Part shown: piece after piece, positions 50,764 through 58,978 of the stretch | Position numbering within the stretch: the stretch's first letter is position 1 | Layout: every line of letters begins with the position of its first letter | Assembly: GCA_016702555.1 (NCBI GenBank) | Contig: JADJDV010000002.1 | Coordinates: 186,001 to 250,000 of the forward strand | Direction of reading: 5' to 3' | Source: Burkholderiales bacterium | GTDB lineage: Bacteria; Pseudomonadota; Gammaproteobacteria; Burkholderiales; Burkholderiaceae_C | Length of the DNA stretch: 64,000 nucleotides | Position numbers and translations under genes: made by a program | Notes under the pieces: model-generated | Databases searched by the model: none | What the model was told of the DNA's origin: nothing | What the model saw: only the letters and a program-made list of their open reading frames with translations

Positions 50764-50841
50764 GGGTGTCCTCGTTCTCGTGCAGATGAAAGCGCGAAGC
50801 GGCGCCCCGGGGCGTGGCGTCGTCGGGCTAAAGTTTCGATT

Positions 50842-51282
50842 CTAAGCCTCGACCTCGGTTTTGACCTCGGTCGCGGCGACCTCGTCCGGGTCCGGCGCGG
50901 GCCGCTCCAGCCACCAGCGGGCCAGGCGGCCGTGCTCGAACTCGGTGATCACCCGCGCCTGGCCCGGGTCGGTCCAGGCGTATTGCTCCGGCTCGACGCC
51001 CTCGGGCGAGAGCCGCTGCCCCAGCGAGCGCGTCAGCGCCACCACGTGCAGCAGCGACAGCCCGGTCTTGAGCTTGGCGTTCAGCATCACGGCGCTGCCA
51101 ATGTGGCCGATCGGTCGCTCGTTGGCGCGCTTCATGATCGTGAGCAGCCGCGTGTAATAGAGCATGAACCAGAGCATCAAGCCGCTGCCCAGCAGCGCCA
51201 GGCCCTGCCAACCTCCCGCGCGCCAGGCGCCCGCGCCCAGTGCCACGGCACCGATGATGACTGCTGTGCGTTGCCCGTTCAT
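50842..51282 (-). CDS. Conserved membrane protein of unknown function
   Basis: The 146-residue product begins MNGQRTAVIIGAVALGAGAW with two membrane segments in the first 55 residues (GLALLGSGLMLWFMLYYTRL), then a soluble tail (IGSAVMLNAKLKTGLSLLHV and a charged, Glu-rich C-terminus). I do not recognise a characterised family. It follows radA and precedes ilvE on the same strand. A TTG start at 51312 overlapping the radA stop is possible; ATG 51282 with GGAG about 11 nt upstream is preferred. Confidence 0.7.
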   Translation of the reverse strand: MNGQRTAVIIGAVALGAGAWRAGGWQGLALLGSGLMLWFMLYYTRLLTIMKRANERPIGHIGSAVMLNAKLKTGLSLLHVVALTRSLGQRLSPEGVEPEQYAWTDPGQARVITEFEHGRLARWWLERPAPDPDEVAATEVKTEVEA

Positions 51283-51308
51283 GGGTCGATTGTCTCCGCC
51301 GCGCCGGC

Positions 51309-52700
51309 TCAATCCAGCCAGCGCACCAGCGCCATCGCCTCATCGACACGCTCCACGGCGTGGATGGTCAGGCCCTCGAACGCCTTGTCCGCCTTCTTCG
51401 GCGCGTTGGCCTTGGGCACCACGGCGACGGAAAAGCCGAGCTTGGCGGCTTCTTTCAAGCGCTCTTGCCCGCGCGGCGCGGGGCGCACCTCGCCGGCCAG
51501 GCCCACTTCGCCAAACGCGATGAAGCCCTTCGGCAAAGCCTTGCCGCGCAGGCTGCTGGTGATGGCCAGCATCACCGCCAGGTCGGCCGCCGGCTCGCTG
51601 ATGCGCACGCCGCCCACGGCGTTGACGAACACGTCCTGATCGCCCGTGGCCACGCCGGCGTGCTGGTGCAGCACCGCCAGCAGCATGGCCAGGCGGTCGC
51701 GCTCCAGCCCGACCGACAGGCGGCGCGGGCTGGGGCCGCCGGTGTCGACCAGGGCCTGAATTTCCACCAGCATGGGTCGCGTGCCCTCCAGCGTCACCAG
51801 CACGCAACTGCCGGGCACGGGCTGCGCGTGCTGGCTCAGGAAGATGGCGCTGGGGTTGCTCACGCCCTTCAGCCCGCGCTCGGTCATGGCGAACACGCCG
51901 ATCTCGTTGACGGCGCCGAAGCGGTTCTTGATGGCCCGGATCAGCCGGAAGCTGCTGTGCGTGTCGCCCTCGAAGTACAGCACCGTGTCCACCATGTGTT
52001 CCAGCACGCGTGGGCCGGCCAGTTGCCCGTCTTTGGTCACGTGGCCCACCAGCACGATGGCGCAGCCGGACGACTTGGCCCAGCGCGTCAGGTGCGCCGC
52101 GCACTCGCGCACTTGCGACACGCTCCCGGGCGCGCTGGTGAGCTGGTCGGAGTACACCGTCTGGATCGAGTCGATCACGGCGATGGCGGGCTGCTGCGCG
52201 GCCAGCGTCGCGATGATTTTTTCAAGTTGGATCTCGGCCAGCACGGCCACCTGTGAGCCGGTGATGCCCAGCCGGCGCGCGCGCAGCGCCACCTGGGCGC
52301 CGCTTTCCTCACCGGTGACGTACAGCGTTGGCAAGCCCGCGCGTTGCAGCGCATCGACGGCTTGCAGCAGCAGCGTCGATTTGCCGATGCCCGGATCGCC
52401 CCCGATCAGCACCACCCCGCCTTCGACGATGCCGCCGCCCAGCACGCGGTCCAGCTCGCCCTGGCCGGTGGGGGTGCGCGCCACGTCCACGGCCTCGATG
52501 GCGGCCAGCGGCTGCACGTCGGCCGACGGTGCCAGGGCGAAGTGGGCGGTGCTCAGGCGGTTCTTGCCCGCCGCTGCCGGTGCTTCGGCCACGCTTTCGA
52601 CCAGCGTGTTCCACGCCCCGCAGCCCGGGCACTTGCCCAGCCAGCGCGGGCTGGTGGCGCCGCAGTCGTTGCAGGTGTAGATGCTTTTCTCCTTGGCCAT
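51309..52700 (-). CDS. radA: DNA repair protein RadA
   Basis: The 463-residue RecA-like helicase promotes branch migration in recombination. It has an N-terminal zinc finger (CNDCGATSPRWLGKCPGCGAW), Walker A (GGDPGIGKST), the RadA-specific IKNRFGAVNEIG motif, and a C-terminal Lon-protease-like domain (LSVGLERDRLAMLLAVLHQH, SLRGKALPKGFIAFGEVGLA). ATG 52700 gives MAKEKSIYTC, the family start. Confidence 0.95.
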   Translation of the reverse strand: MAKEKSIYTCNDCGATSPRWLGKCPGCGAWNTLVESVAEAPAAAGKNRLSTAHFALAPSADVQPLAAIEAVDVARTPTGQGELDRVLGGGIVEGGVVLIGGDPGIGKSTLLLQAVDALQRAGLPTLYVTGEESGAQVALRARRLGITGSQVAVLAEIQLEKIIATLAAQQPAIAVIDSIQTVYSDQLTSAPGSVSQVRECAAHLTRWAKSSGCAIVLVGHVTKDGQLAGPRVLEHMVDTVLYFEGDTHSSFRLIRAIKNRFGAVNEIGVFAMTERGLKGVSNPSAIFLSQHAQPVPGSCVLVTLEGTRPMLVEIQALVDTGGPSPRRLSVGLERDRLAMLLAVLHQHAGVATGDQDVFVNAVGGVRISEPAADLAVMLAITSSLRGKALPKGFIAFGEVGLAGEVRPAPRGQERLKEAAKLGFSVAVVPKANAPKKADKAFEGLTIHAVERVDEAMALVRWLD

Positions 52701-52865
52701 GGCACGGATCGTAGCGGCGGCGGCCCGATGACTCCTGCCTGAAGCCGTCGGCGCGGCGGATATCCACATTCTTTTGTCATGTGTCATCCGCTGCGCCGGC
52801 AGTGGCGTCAATCGTCATGAGCAACCCGGTACCATGCGCCACCTTTCGTCATAGGACTCGCCAGC

Positions 52866-54104
52866 ATGGCCAGCACCACCAACGCCATCACCCCCGGCCA
52901 GCCGCCGGTGTCCAAGAACCGCCTGCTCGTTACGTCAGGACTCGGCTGGATGTTCGACGCCATGGACGTCGGGCTGCTGTCCTTCATCCTGGCGGCGCTC
53001 AAGCTCGACTGGGGCCTGTCGGCTGGGCAGATGGGCTGGATCGGCGCCATCAACTCCATTGGCATGGCGGTCGGCGCCGTCATGTTCGGCATGATGGCCG
53101 ACCGCATCGGGCGCAAGCACGTGTTCGTGCTCACCCTGCTGCTGTTTGCCATCGCCAGCGGGCTGTCGGCGTTTGCCACCTCGCTGGCGGTGCTGATGGT
53201 GCTGCGCTTCTTCATCGGCATGGGGCTGGGCGGCGAACTGCCGGTGGCCAGCACCTATGTGTCCGAGCGCGTGCCGGCAAACGAGCGCGGGCGCATCGTG
53301 GTGCTGCTGGAAAGCTTCTGGGCGCTGGGCTGGATTCTGGCGGCGCTGATCGCCTACTTCGTCATGCCGCGTTTCGACAAGGACATGGGCTGGCGCGTGG
53401 CGCTCATTCTGGGCGCGCTGCCGGCCTTTTACGCGCTGTACCTGCGCCGAAAACTGCCCGACGATAAACCCACCGCGCCGCCCTCGGCCGGCCTGCCGTG
53501 GACGGCGCGCCTGGCGCGCCTGTGGTCGGCCGAGCACCGCCGCAACACGCTGATGCTGTGGGTGCTGTGGTTCACCGTGGTGTTTTCTTACTACGGCATG
53601 TTCCTGTGGCTGCCCAGCGTGATGATCGGCAAGGGCTTTGCCCTCATCAAGAGCTTTGAATACGTGTTGTGGATGACGCTGGCGCAACTGCCGGGCTATT
53701 TCACCGCCGCGTGGTTGATCGAGCGCGCGGGCCGCAAGTTTGTGCTGGTGGTGTACCTGCTGGGCACGGCGGCCAGCGCCTGGGCCTTTGGCAACGCCAC
53801 CACCGAGGGCATGCTGCTGCTGTTCGGCGCGTTGCTGTCCTTCTTCAACCTGGGGGCGTGGGGCGCGCTGTACGCGTATTCGCCTGAGAACTACCCGGCG
53901 CCGATCCGCGCCAGCGGCGTCGGCACGGCGGCGGGCGTGGGGCGCGTGGGCGGCATTTTGGGGCCGCTGGCGATTCCCTACTTGGGCGCGCAGGGTTGGA
54001 GCACAGGGGCGATCTTTGCCTTGTTCGCCATCACCATTGCCATTGGCGCGGCGGCGGTGGCGCTGCTGGGGCGCGAGACGAAAGGCGATCAGGCGGTGGC
54101 CTGA
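52866..54104 (+). CDS. MFS transporter (AAHS/NiaP-like)
   Basis: The 412-residue protein has 12 membrane segments and MFS motifs: LGWMFDAMDVGLLSFILAAL (conserved Asp pair of the aromatic acid/proton symporter and NiaP groups), GMMADRIGRKHVF, FIGMGLGGELPVASTYVSE and YSPENYPAPIRASGVG. The pattern resembles NiaP and aromatic-acid permeases. Substrate unknown; the hpa operon is 4 kb away, so an aromatic acid is conceivable but unsupported. Confidence 0.85.
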   Translation: MASTTNAITPGQPPVSKNRLLVTSGLGWMFDAMDVGLLSFILAALKLDWGLSAGQMGWIGAINSIGMAVGAVMFGMMADRIGRKHVFVLTLLLFAIASGLSAFATSLAVLMVLRFFIGMGLGGELPVASTYVSERVPANERGRIVVLLESFWALGWILAALIAYFVMPRFDKDMGWRVALILGALPAFYALYLRRKLPDDKPTAPPSAGLPWTARLARLWSAEHRRNTLMLWVLWFTVVFSYYGMFLWLPSVMIGKGFALIKSFEYVLWMTLAQLPGYFTAAWLIERAGRKFVLVVYLLGTAASAWAFGNATTEGMLLLFGALLSFFNLGAWGALYAYSPENYPAPIRASGVGTAAGVGRVGGILGPLAIPYLGAQGWSTGAIFALFAITIAIGAAAVALLGRETKGDQAVA

Positions 54105-54144
54105 TCGCCATGGCGAAAAGACTGCGCCGCTGGCGCGACGGGCA

Positions 54145-54744
54145 TCAACCGAACAGCTTGTTCGCGGTCTCGGCAATCAGCTTGCCCTGAAAGCGCGCGC
54201 CGTCCAGCTCGATGGCGCTGGGCTGGCGCTGGCCCTGGCCGCCAGCGATGGTGGTGGCGCCGTAGGGGCTGCCGCCGGCGATTTCGTCCAGCGTCATCTG
54301 CGCTTGGTAGCTGTAGGGCAGGCCGACGATGGTCATGCCGAAGTGCAGCAGGTTGGTGATGATGGAAAACAGCGTCATTTCCTGCCCGCCGTGCTGCGTG
54401 GCGGTGGAGGTGAACGCGCCGCCCACCTTGCCGTGCAGCGCGCCGCGCGCCCACAGGCCGCCGGCGCCGTCCAGAAAGCTCGCCATCTGCGCCGGCATGC
54501 GGCCAAAGCGCGTCGGCGCGCCGACGATGATGGCGTCGTAGTGCTCCAGTTCGGCCACCATGGCGATGGGCGCGGCCTGCTCGAGCTTGAAGTGCGCGCC
54601 CTTGGCAATGTCCTCCGGCACGGTCTCCGGCACGCGCTTGATGTCCACCGTGGCGCCGGCCGAGCGGGCACCCTCGGCGACGGCGCCCGCCATGGTCTCC
54701 ATGTGGCCGTAGCTGGAGTAGTAGAGGACGAGGACTTTGGACAT
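54145..54744 (-). CDS. wrbA: NAD(P)H:quinone oxidoreductase, WrbA type
   Basis: The 199-residue flavodoxin-like protein reduces quinones by two electrons using FMN. Motifs: VLVLYYSSYGHMETMAGAVA (FMN phosphate loop), GAPTRFGRMPAQMASFLDG, STATQHGGQEMTLFSIITNL and GGSPYGATTIAGGQG. The length is standard. It diverges from a broken LysR gene that was probably its regulator; 132 bp separate their starts. Confidence 0.94.
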   Translation of the reverse strand: MSKVLVLYYSSYGHMETMAGAVAEGARSAGATVDIKRVPETVPEDIAKGAHFKLEQAAPIAMVAELEHYDAIIVGAPTRFGRMPAQMASFLDGAGGLWARGALHGKVGGAFTSTATQHGGQEMTLFSIITNLLHFGMTIVGLPYSYQAQMTLDEIAGGSPYGATTIAGGQGQRQPSAIELDGARFQGKLIAETANKLFG

Positions 54745-54876
54745 GAAGAGGCTCCTGAAATGAAAGATGGAAAGGGCTTGAAAGTTCGGGGCTTGGCGCC
54801 GGAATCCTGACTTTAGCCTTCCTGAAAATGGAATAAGCGTCGGCGCGCAAGCCGATCAGAAGGCCAGGAAAAAACC

Positions 54877-55706
54877 ATGGACCGTTTACTTTCCATGCGC
54901 GTGTTTGAGCGGGTGGTGGATGAGGGCAGCCTGGCCGCTGCGGCGCGCGCGCTGGACTTGTCGCCGCCGGTGGTCACGCGCCTGATGACCGACCTGGAGG
55001 CCCACCTGGGTACGCGCCTGTTGCAGCGCACCACGCGCCGCCGGTGATGGCCACTTACGCGATCGCGCCCTTGATCGCCGCCTTTCACGCGCGCTACCCC
55101 CAGATCGCCATCGAGCTGACGGTGGAGGCGCGCCACGAACCGCCGGTGGAAGACCACGACATCACCCTGTTTGGCGCCGATGCGCGGCCCGCCCCCGACG
55201 TGGTGGCGCGCAAGGTGGTCGATGCCGAGGCGGTGCTGGTCGCTGCGCCGCGCTACCTGCAGGCCGCGCCGCCGCTGGCCGCGCCGGCCGACCTGGCGCA
55301 GCACGCCTGCCTGCGCCTGCAGCAGCCCGACGGCAACTCGCGCCTGTGGCGCATGTGGTGCCCGCGCGAGCCCGACCAGCCGGTCGAGGTGCCGATCACG
55401 CCGCTGCTGGTGGCCAACCACACCGACACGCTGATCCGCGCCGCGCTGGATGGCGCCGGCATCACCTCGGTTTCGCTCGACATCGTGGCGCCTTACCTGG
55501 TGCGGGGCGATCTGGTGCGCGTGCTGGCGCCGTGGATCACCGGGCGCCTCAGCATGTACGCCGCCGTGCCCACGCGCAAGTTCATTCCGCAGCGCACGCG
55601 CGTGCTTCTGGACTGGCTGGTCGATGAAACGCGCCGCCAGACGACCGCCGCCGTGGCGGCCTACACGGCGCAGGCGGCGGTGGCGCCGGACGGCTCAGGC
55701 GCCTGA
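54877..55706 (+). pseudogene. LysR-family regulator, broken by an internal deletion
   Basis: The first 56 codons from ATG 54877 are a normal LysR helix-turn-helix (LSMRVFERVVDEGSLAAAAR ... TRLMTDLEAHLGTRLLQRTT) and end at TGA 55045. In the next frame the effector-binding domain resumes directly (MATYAIAPLIAAFHARYPQI to the stop at 55706). The linker helix and the start of the effector domain, about 35-40 residues in intact family members, are missing and the frame is shifted. Both remnants show no further damage, so the event looks recent. It is divergent from wrbA. Confidence 0.85.
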
Positions 55707-56783
55707 GGCTGCGGCGCCGAAGCCTGCGGCCAGCGCGCGCGTGATCTCGGCCGCCGGGGCGCTGCGGCAGCCGCTGGCGTTCTGGCCGCTCCACAGCGGG
55801 GTGAAGTCGGTGCGGCCGGCCTTCTCGGCGGCCGCGCGCAGCGGCGCCATGGCGGCGGTCGCGAGCGGAAACGCGGGCGCGGCTGCGCCGAGACCGGTGG
55901 CGAAATGCTCTGCCGCGTTGCCGCCCAATTCACGCATCACCCGGTTGACGATGCCGCGCGCCGGGCGGCCGGTGAACAGGTTGGTCAGCACCGTGTGGCG
56001 CGCCGCCTCGCTTTGCAGCGCCGCGCGGTGCAGGGGCGTGGTGGTGGCTTCGTCGGCGCACAGGTAGGCGGTGCCCACCTGCACACCGGCGGCGCCCAGC
56101 GCCATCGCGGCGCGCACGCTGGTGGCGTCGGCCATGCCGCCGGCGGCGATCACCGGCACGCGCACCGCAGCCACCACTTGCGGCAGCAGCGCGAAAGTGC
56201 CCATCTGCTCGCTCAAGTCCATGCTCAGAAAGTGCCCGCGGTGGCCGCCAGCTTCCAGCCCTTGCGCAATGATGGCGTCGGCGCCGTGCTCCTCAAGCCA
56301 TAGCGCCTCGCGCACGGTGGTGGCCGATGACAGGACGAAAGCGCCCCAAGCCTTGGCGCGCGCCAGCAACTGGGGCGCCGGCAGCCCGAAGTGAAAGCTC
56401 AGCACCGGCGGCTTGAACTCGGCCAACAGATCAGCAGCCTCGGCGCTGAAGGGCACACGCCCTGGCCCCGCAGGCACGCTGGCGATGTCGAGGCTGAACT
56501 CGGCGTAATACGGCGCCAGCGCGGCACGCCAGGCGGCCTCGCGTGCGGCATCGGGCACGGGCGGCGTGTGGCAGAAGAAGTTGACGTTGTAGGGCAGGCC
56601 GCTGGCGGCCATCACCGTCAGCTCGTCGCGCAGTTGCTGCGGCGCCAGCATGGCGCAGGGCAGCGAGCCGAGCGCGCCAGCGCGCCCGACAGCCAGCGCC
56701 AACGCGCTGCCTTGCACGCCCGCCATGGGCGCCTGGATGAGCGGCAATGCGGTGCCGAGAAGCTGGGTCAGTGCAGTGGTCAT
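55695..56783 (-). CDS. Nitronate monooxygenase-family flavoprotein
   Basis: The 362-residue TIM-barrel FMN enzyme has the family segments PLIQAPMAGVQGSALALAV, LPYNVNFFCHTPP, IIAQGLEAGGHRGHF (FMN site with catalytic-type His), PVIAAGGMADATSVRAAMAL and GAAGVQVGTAYLCADEA. Nitronate monooxygenases oxidise nitroalkane anions such as propionate 3-nitronate; other members reduce double bonds. ATG 56783 is used. The stop codon is embedded in a 12-bp palindrome shared with the broken LysR gene. Confidence 0.87.
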   Translation of the reverse strand: MTTALTQLLGTALPLIQAPMAGVQGSALALAVGRAGALGSLPCAMLAPQQLRDELTVMAASGLPYNVNFFCHTPPVPDAAREAAWRAALAPYYAEFSLDIASVPAGPGRVPFSAEAADLLAEFKPPVLSFHFGLPAPQLLARAKAWGAFVLSSATTVREALWLEEHGADAIIAQGLEAGGHRGHFLSMDLSEQMGTFALLPQVVAAVRVPVIAAGGMADATSVRAAMALGAAGVQVGTAYLCADEATTTPLHRAALQSEAARHTVLTNLFTGRPARGIVNRVMRELGGNAAEHFATGLGAAAPAFPLATAAMAPLRAAAEKAGRTDFTPLWSGQNASGCRSAPAAEITRALAAGFGAAASGA

Positions 56784-56841
56784 GGCGCCGATTCTGGCAG
56801 GCCGCATTGCCCCTGCGCGTACTCCGGCTTCATGCACAGGC

Positions 56842-56870
56842 TTGCAAACCAGCGATTTATTTAATACATT
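56842..56870 (+). promoter_or_regulatory. Candidate promoter of hpaR
   Basis: TTGCAA (56842-56847), a 17-bp spacer and TACATT (56865-56870) make a plausible sigma-70 promoter. The expected transcription start, 6-7 nt after the -10 box, is at or next to the A of the hpaR ATG (56877), implying a leaderless mRNA. No Shine-Dalgarno is present. Confidence 0.5.
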
Positions 56871-56878
56871 AAATAAAT
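56855..56878. promoter_or_regulatory. 24-bp palindromic operator of hpaR
   Basis: ATTTATTTAAT and ATTAAATAAAT are perfect 11-bp arms around AC. The A+T-rich palindrome covers the -10 region and the first two bases of the hpaR start codon, a strong candidate for the MarR-type HpaR dimer site and autorepression of the operon. Confidence 0.75.
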
Positions 56879-57356
56879 GCCGTCGCCCAATTGCTTCACC
56901 CACCGCAACCTGCCGCTGCTGCTGCTGCAGGCGCGCGAGGCCGTGATGCAGCACCGCCGCCCCAGCCTGCGCGAGCACGGCCTGTCGGACCAGCAATGGC
57001 GCGTGCTGCGCGTGCTGGCCGAGCACACCGCCGAGGGCGGGCTGGACACCGGCCGCGTGGCGCAGCAGGCCTTCATCCTGGGCCCCAGCCTGACCGGCAT
57101 GCTGGCGCGCATGGAGCGCGACGGCCTCATCACGCGCCAGCGCAGCGACGAGGACGCGCGCCGCAGCGTGGTCAGCGCCACCGCCGCCGGGCTGGCGCTG
57201 ACCGATGCGCTGTCGCAGGCGATCGAGGCGGATTACCTGGACCTGGAGGCGCACCTCGGCAAGGCCAAACTCGCGCAGCTGTACCGACTGCTGGACGAAC
57301 TGATTGCGCTGCAAGAAGAAACCTGCGCCGAAGAATCCCTGGAGGCCTCCGCGTGA
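56877..57356 (+). CDS. hpaR: MarR-family repressor of homoprotocatechuate degradation
   Basis: The 159-residue winged-helix protein matches HpaR: LPLLLLQAREAVMQHRRPSL, SDQQWRVLRVLAEH, FILGPSLTGMLARMERDGLI (recognition helix and wing) and AAGLALTDALSQAI. HpaR represses hpa genes until an aromatic effector such as 4-hydroxyphenylacetate or homoprotocatechuate binds. Its ATG overlaps a 24-bp palindrome and has no ribosome site. It is the first gene of the operon; its stop overlaps the hpaG1 GTG. Confidence 0.9.
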   Translation: MPSPNCFTHRNLPLLLLQAREAVMQHRRPSLREHGLSDQQWRVLRVLAEHTAEGGLDTGRVAQQAFILGPSLTGMLARMERDGLITRQRSDEDARRSVVSATAAGLALTDALSQAIEADYLDLEAHLGKAKLAQLYRLLDELIALQEETCAEESLEASA

Positions 57357-58060
57357 ACCCCACCCCACCCTGGCTGCCGCAAGGCACCGTGTACGGCAGC
57401 CTGCTCAACTTCCGGCGCGAATACGCGCTGTGGGCGCCCAAGATGGCCGAGCCACCCTACAATGCGCCGCCCAATGCGCCCGTGCTGTACGTCAAAACGG
57501 CCAATACCTTTGCCGCCCACGGTGCAACCATCGCCGTGCCGGGCGAGGTGGACGTCGGTGCGGCGCTGGGCTTGGTGAAATCAGATTTGCAGTGTTTTCA
57601 GACTCTGGCGCAAGCAGGGCAAGCGCGAGCAGCTATTGAAAATGAAGCGTCTGACTTGCAAGGCATCGCCGGCGTCGTGCTGTTGAACGACTTGTCGCTG
57701 CCGCACGCCAGCTATTACCGCCCGCCAATCAAGTTCCGCAACCGCGACGGTTTCTTGGGCTGCGGCCCGGCTTGCATGCCGTTGTCGGCCGTGGGCGAAC
57801 TGGGTGCATTGAAGATCGCCGTGCGCATCAACGGCGCGCTGCGCCAGACCGTCGATCTGTCCACGCTGGTGCGCGACGCCGCCACGCTGCTGGCCGATGT
57901 CGAGGCGTTCATGACCCTGCAGCCAGGCGATGTGCTGATGCTGGGCACCGACTGCCTGGACGACGGCGCGCGCCCGCGTGCCAAGGCGGGCGACCGCATC
58001 GAAATCAGCGCGCCCGGCTTCGCGCCACTGGTCAATACGCTGGTGGAGGAGCTGGCATGA
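57353..58060 (+). CDS. hpaG1: HpaG1 subunit of the isomerase/decarboxylase, with repeat-derived insertion
   Basis: The 235-residue fumarylacetoacetate-hydrolase-fold protein corresponds to one half of HpaG, which decarboxylates 5-oxo-pent-3-ene-1,2,5-tricarboxylate and isomerises the product. Family stretches are VYGSLLNFRREYALWAPKM, GVVLLNDLSLPHASYYRPPI and ADVEAFMTLQPGDVLMLGT. GTG 57353 overlaps the hpaR stop, with GGAGGCCTCC upstream. Residues 76-104 (after ALGLV) derive from a dispersed repeat and replace the conserved stretch usually starting IGRTA, so activity may be altered. Confidence 0.85.
   Translation: MNPTPPWLPQGTVYGSLLNFRREYALWAPKMAEPPYNAPPNAPVLYVKTANTFAAHGATIAVPGEVDVGAALGLVKSDLQCFQTLAQAGQARAAIENEASDLQGIAGVVLLNDLSLPHASYYRPPIKFRNRDGFLGCGPACMPLSAVGELGALKIAVRINGALRQTVDLSTLVRDAATLLADVEAFMTLQPGDVLMLGTDCLDDGARPRAKAGDRIEISAPGFAPLVNTLVEELA
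57574..57650. repeat. Dispersed AGCTATT-type element, copy C, inside hpaG1
   Basis: TGAAATCAGATTTGCAGTG, then GCAAGCGCGAGCAGCTATTG and AAAATGAAG. The block order matches copies B and D. It is clearly less G+C-rich than its surroundings and is read in frame. Confidence 0.6.
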
Positions 58061-58833
58061 AACACGCTCGTATTGCCTGGGCCGGCGCTGTGCACCACGC
58101 CATCGAGCGCGATGGCCAGCTTGAACTGCAAACGCCTGCCTGCAAAGGGCGCCTGCTCGGATTTGACGAAGTGGTCTGGCTGCCGCCGCTGGCCCCCACG
58201 CCGCCGCACCGTCCGCGCACCGTGCTGGCGCTTGCCATCAACTACGCCGACCACGCGAAAGAGCTGGCTTTCAAGCCGCCCGAGGAGCCGCTGGCCTTCG
58301 CCAAGGGCGCGGCCTCGCTCATCGGCCACCGCGCCTTCACCATGCGGCCCGCCGACGCCACCAACATGCACTACGAATGCGAACTGGCCGTGGTCATCGG
58401 CCGCGAGGCGAAACACGTGAAGAAGGCCGACGCCTACGACTTCGTGCGCGGCTACACCGTGGCCAACGACTACGCCATCCGCGACTACCTCGAAAACTGG
58501 TACCGCCCCAACCTGCGCGTGAAGAACCGCGACACGGGTACGCCCATCGGCCCCTGGCTGGTCGATGCGGCCGACGTTCCCGACCCGATGAACCTGGCGC
58601 TGCGCACCACCGTCAACGGGCAGCTCACGCAACAAGGCAACACGCGCGACATGGTGTTCGACGTGCCGACGCTGATCGAATACTTCAGCAGCTTCATGAC
58701 GCTGTACCCCGGCGATTTGATATTGACCGGCACACCCGACGGCGTGGTCGATTGCCCGGCGGGCAGCCACGTCGTGTGCGATATCGAGGGCATTGGCGCG
58801 TTGGAGAACACCATCGTTGCGGCGGCCAGATGA
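58057..58833 (+). CDS. hpaG2: HpaG2 subunit of the isomerase/decarboxylase
   Basis: The 258-residue protein is the second fumarylacetoacetate-hydrolase-fold half of HpaG. Motifs: TVLALAINYADHAKELAFKP, MHYECELAVVIGREA (metal-binding ExE region), YTVANDYAIRDYLENW, and FMTLYPGDLILTGTPDGVV. It overlaps hpaG1 by 4 nt (ATGA). In E. coli the two halves are fused; here they are separate genes, as in many betaproteobacteria. Confidence 0.9.
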   Translation: MKHARIAWAGAVHHAIERDGQLELQTPACKGRLLGFDEVVWLPPLAPTPPHRPRTVLALAINYADHAKELAFKPPEEPLAFAKGAASLIGHRAFTMRPADATNMHYECELAVVIGREAKHVKKADAYDFVRGYTVANDYAIRDYLENWYRPNLRVKNRDTGTPIGPWLVDAADVPDPMNLALRTTVNGQLTQQGNTRDMVFDVPTLIEYFSSFMTLYPGDLILTGTPDGVVDCPAGSHVVCDIEGIGALENTIVAAAR

Positions 58834-58844
58834 AGACGGAACAG

Positions 58845-58946
58845 CCGGACGCGATGGACGCGAAGATCACGCGAAGGACGCGAAAGGAACAGCCAAGAAA
58901 GATTTTTTCGCGTTCTTCGCGGAACCTTTGCGTCCTTCGCGTCCGG
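58845..58946. repeat. Long imperfect inverted repeat in the hpaG2-hpaE gap
   Basis: GAAGGACGCGAAAGG (58873-58887) pairs with CCTTTGCGTCCTTC (58925-58938), and CCGGACGCG on the left with CGCGTCCGG on the right. The 145-bp gap is non-coding; the element could fold in the operon mRNA. Confidence 0.55.
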
Positions 58947-58978
58947 TCTTGCTTTTTTGAACTCGAACAAACCCAACC

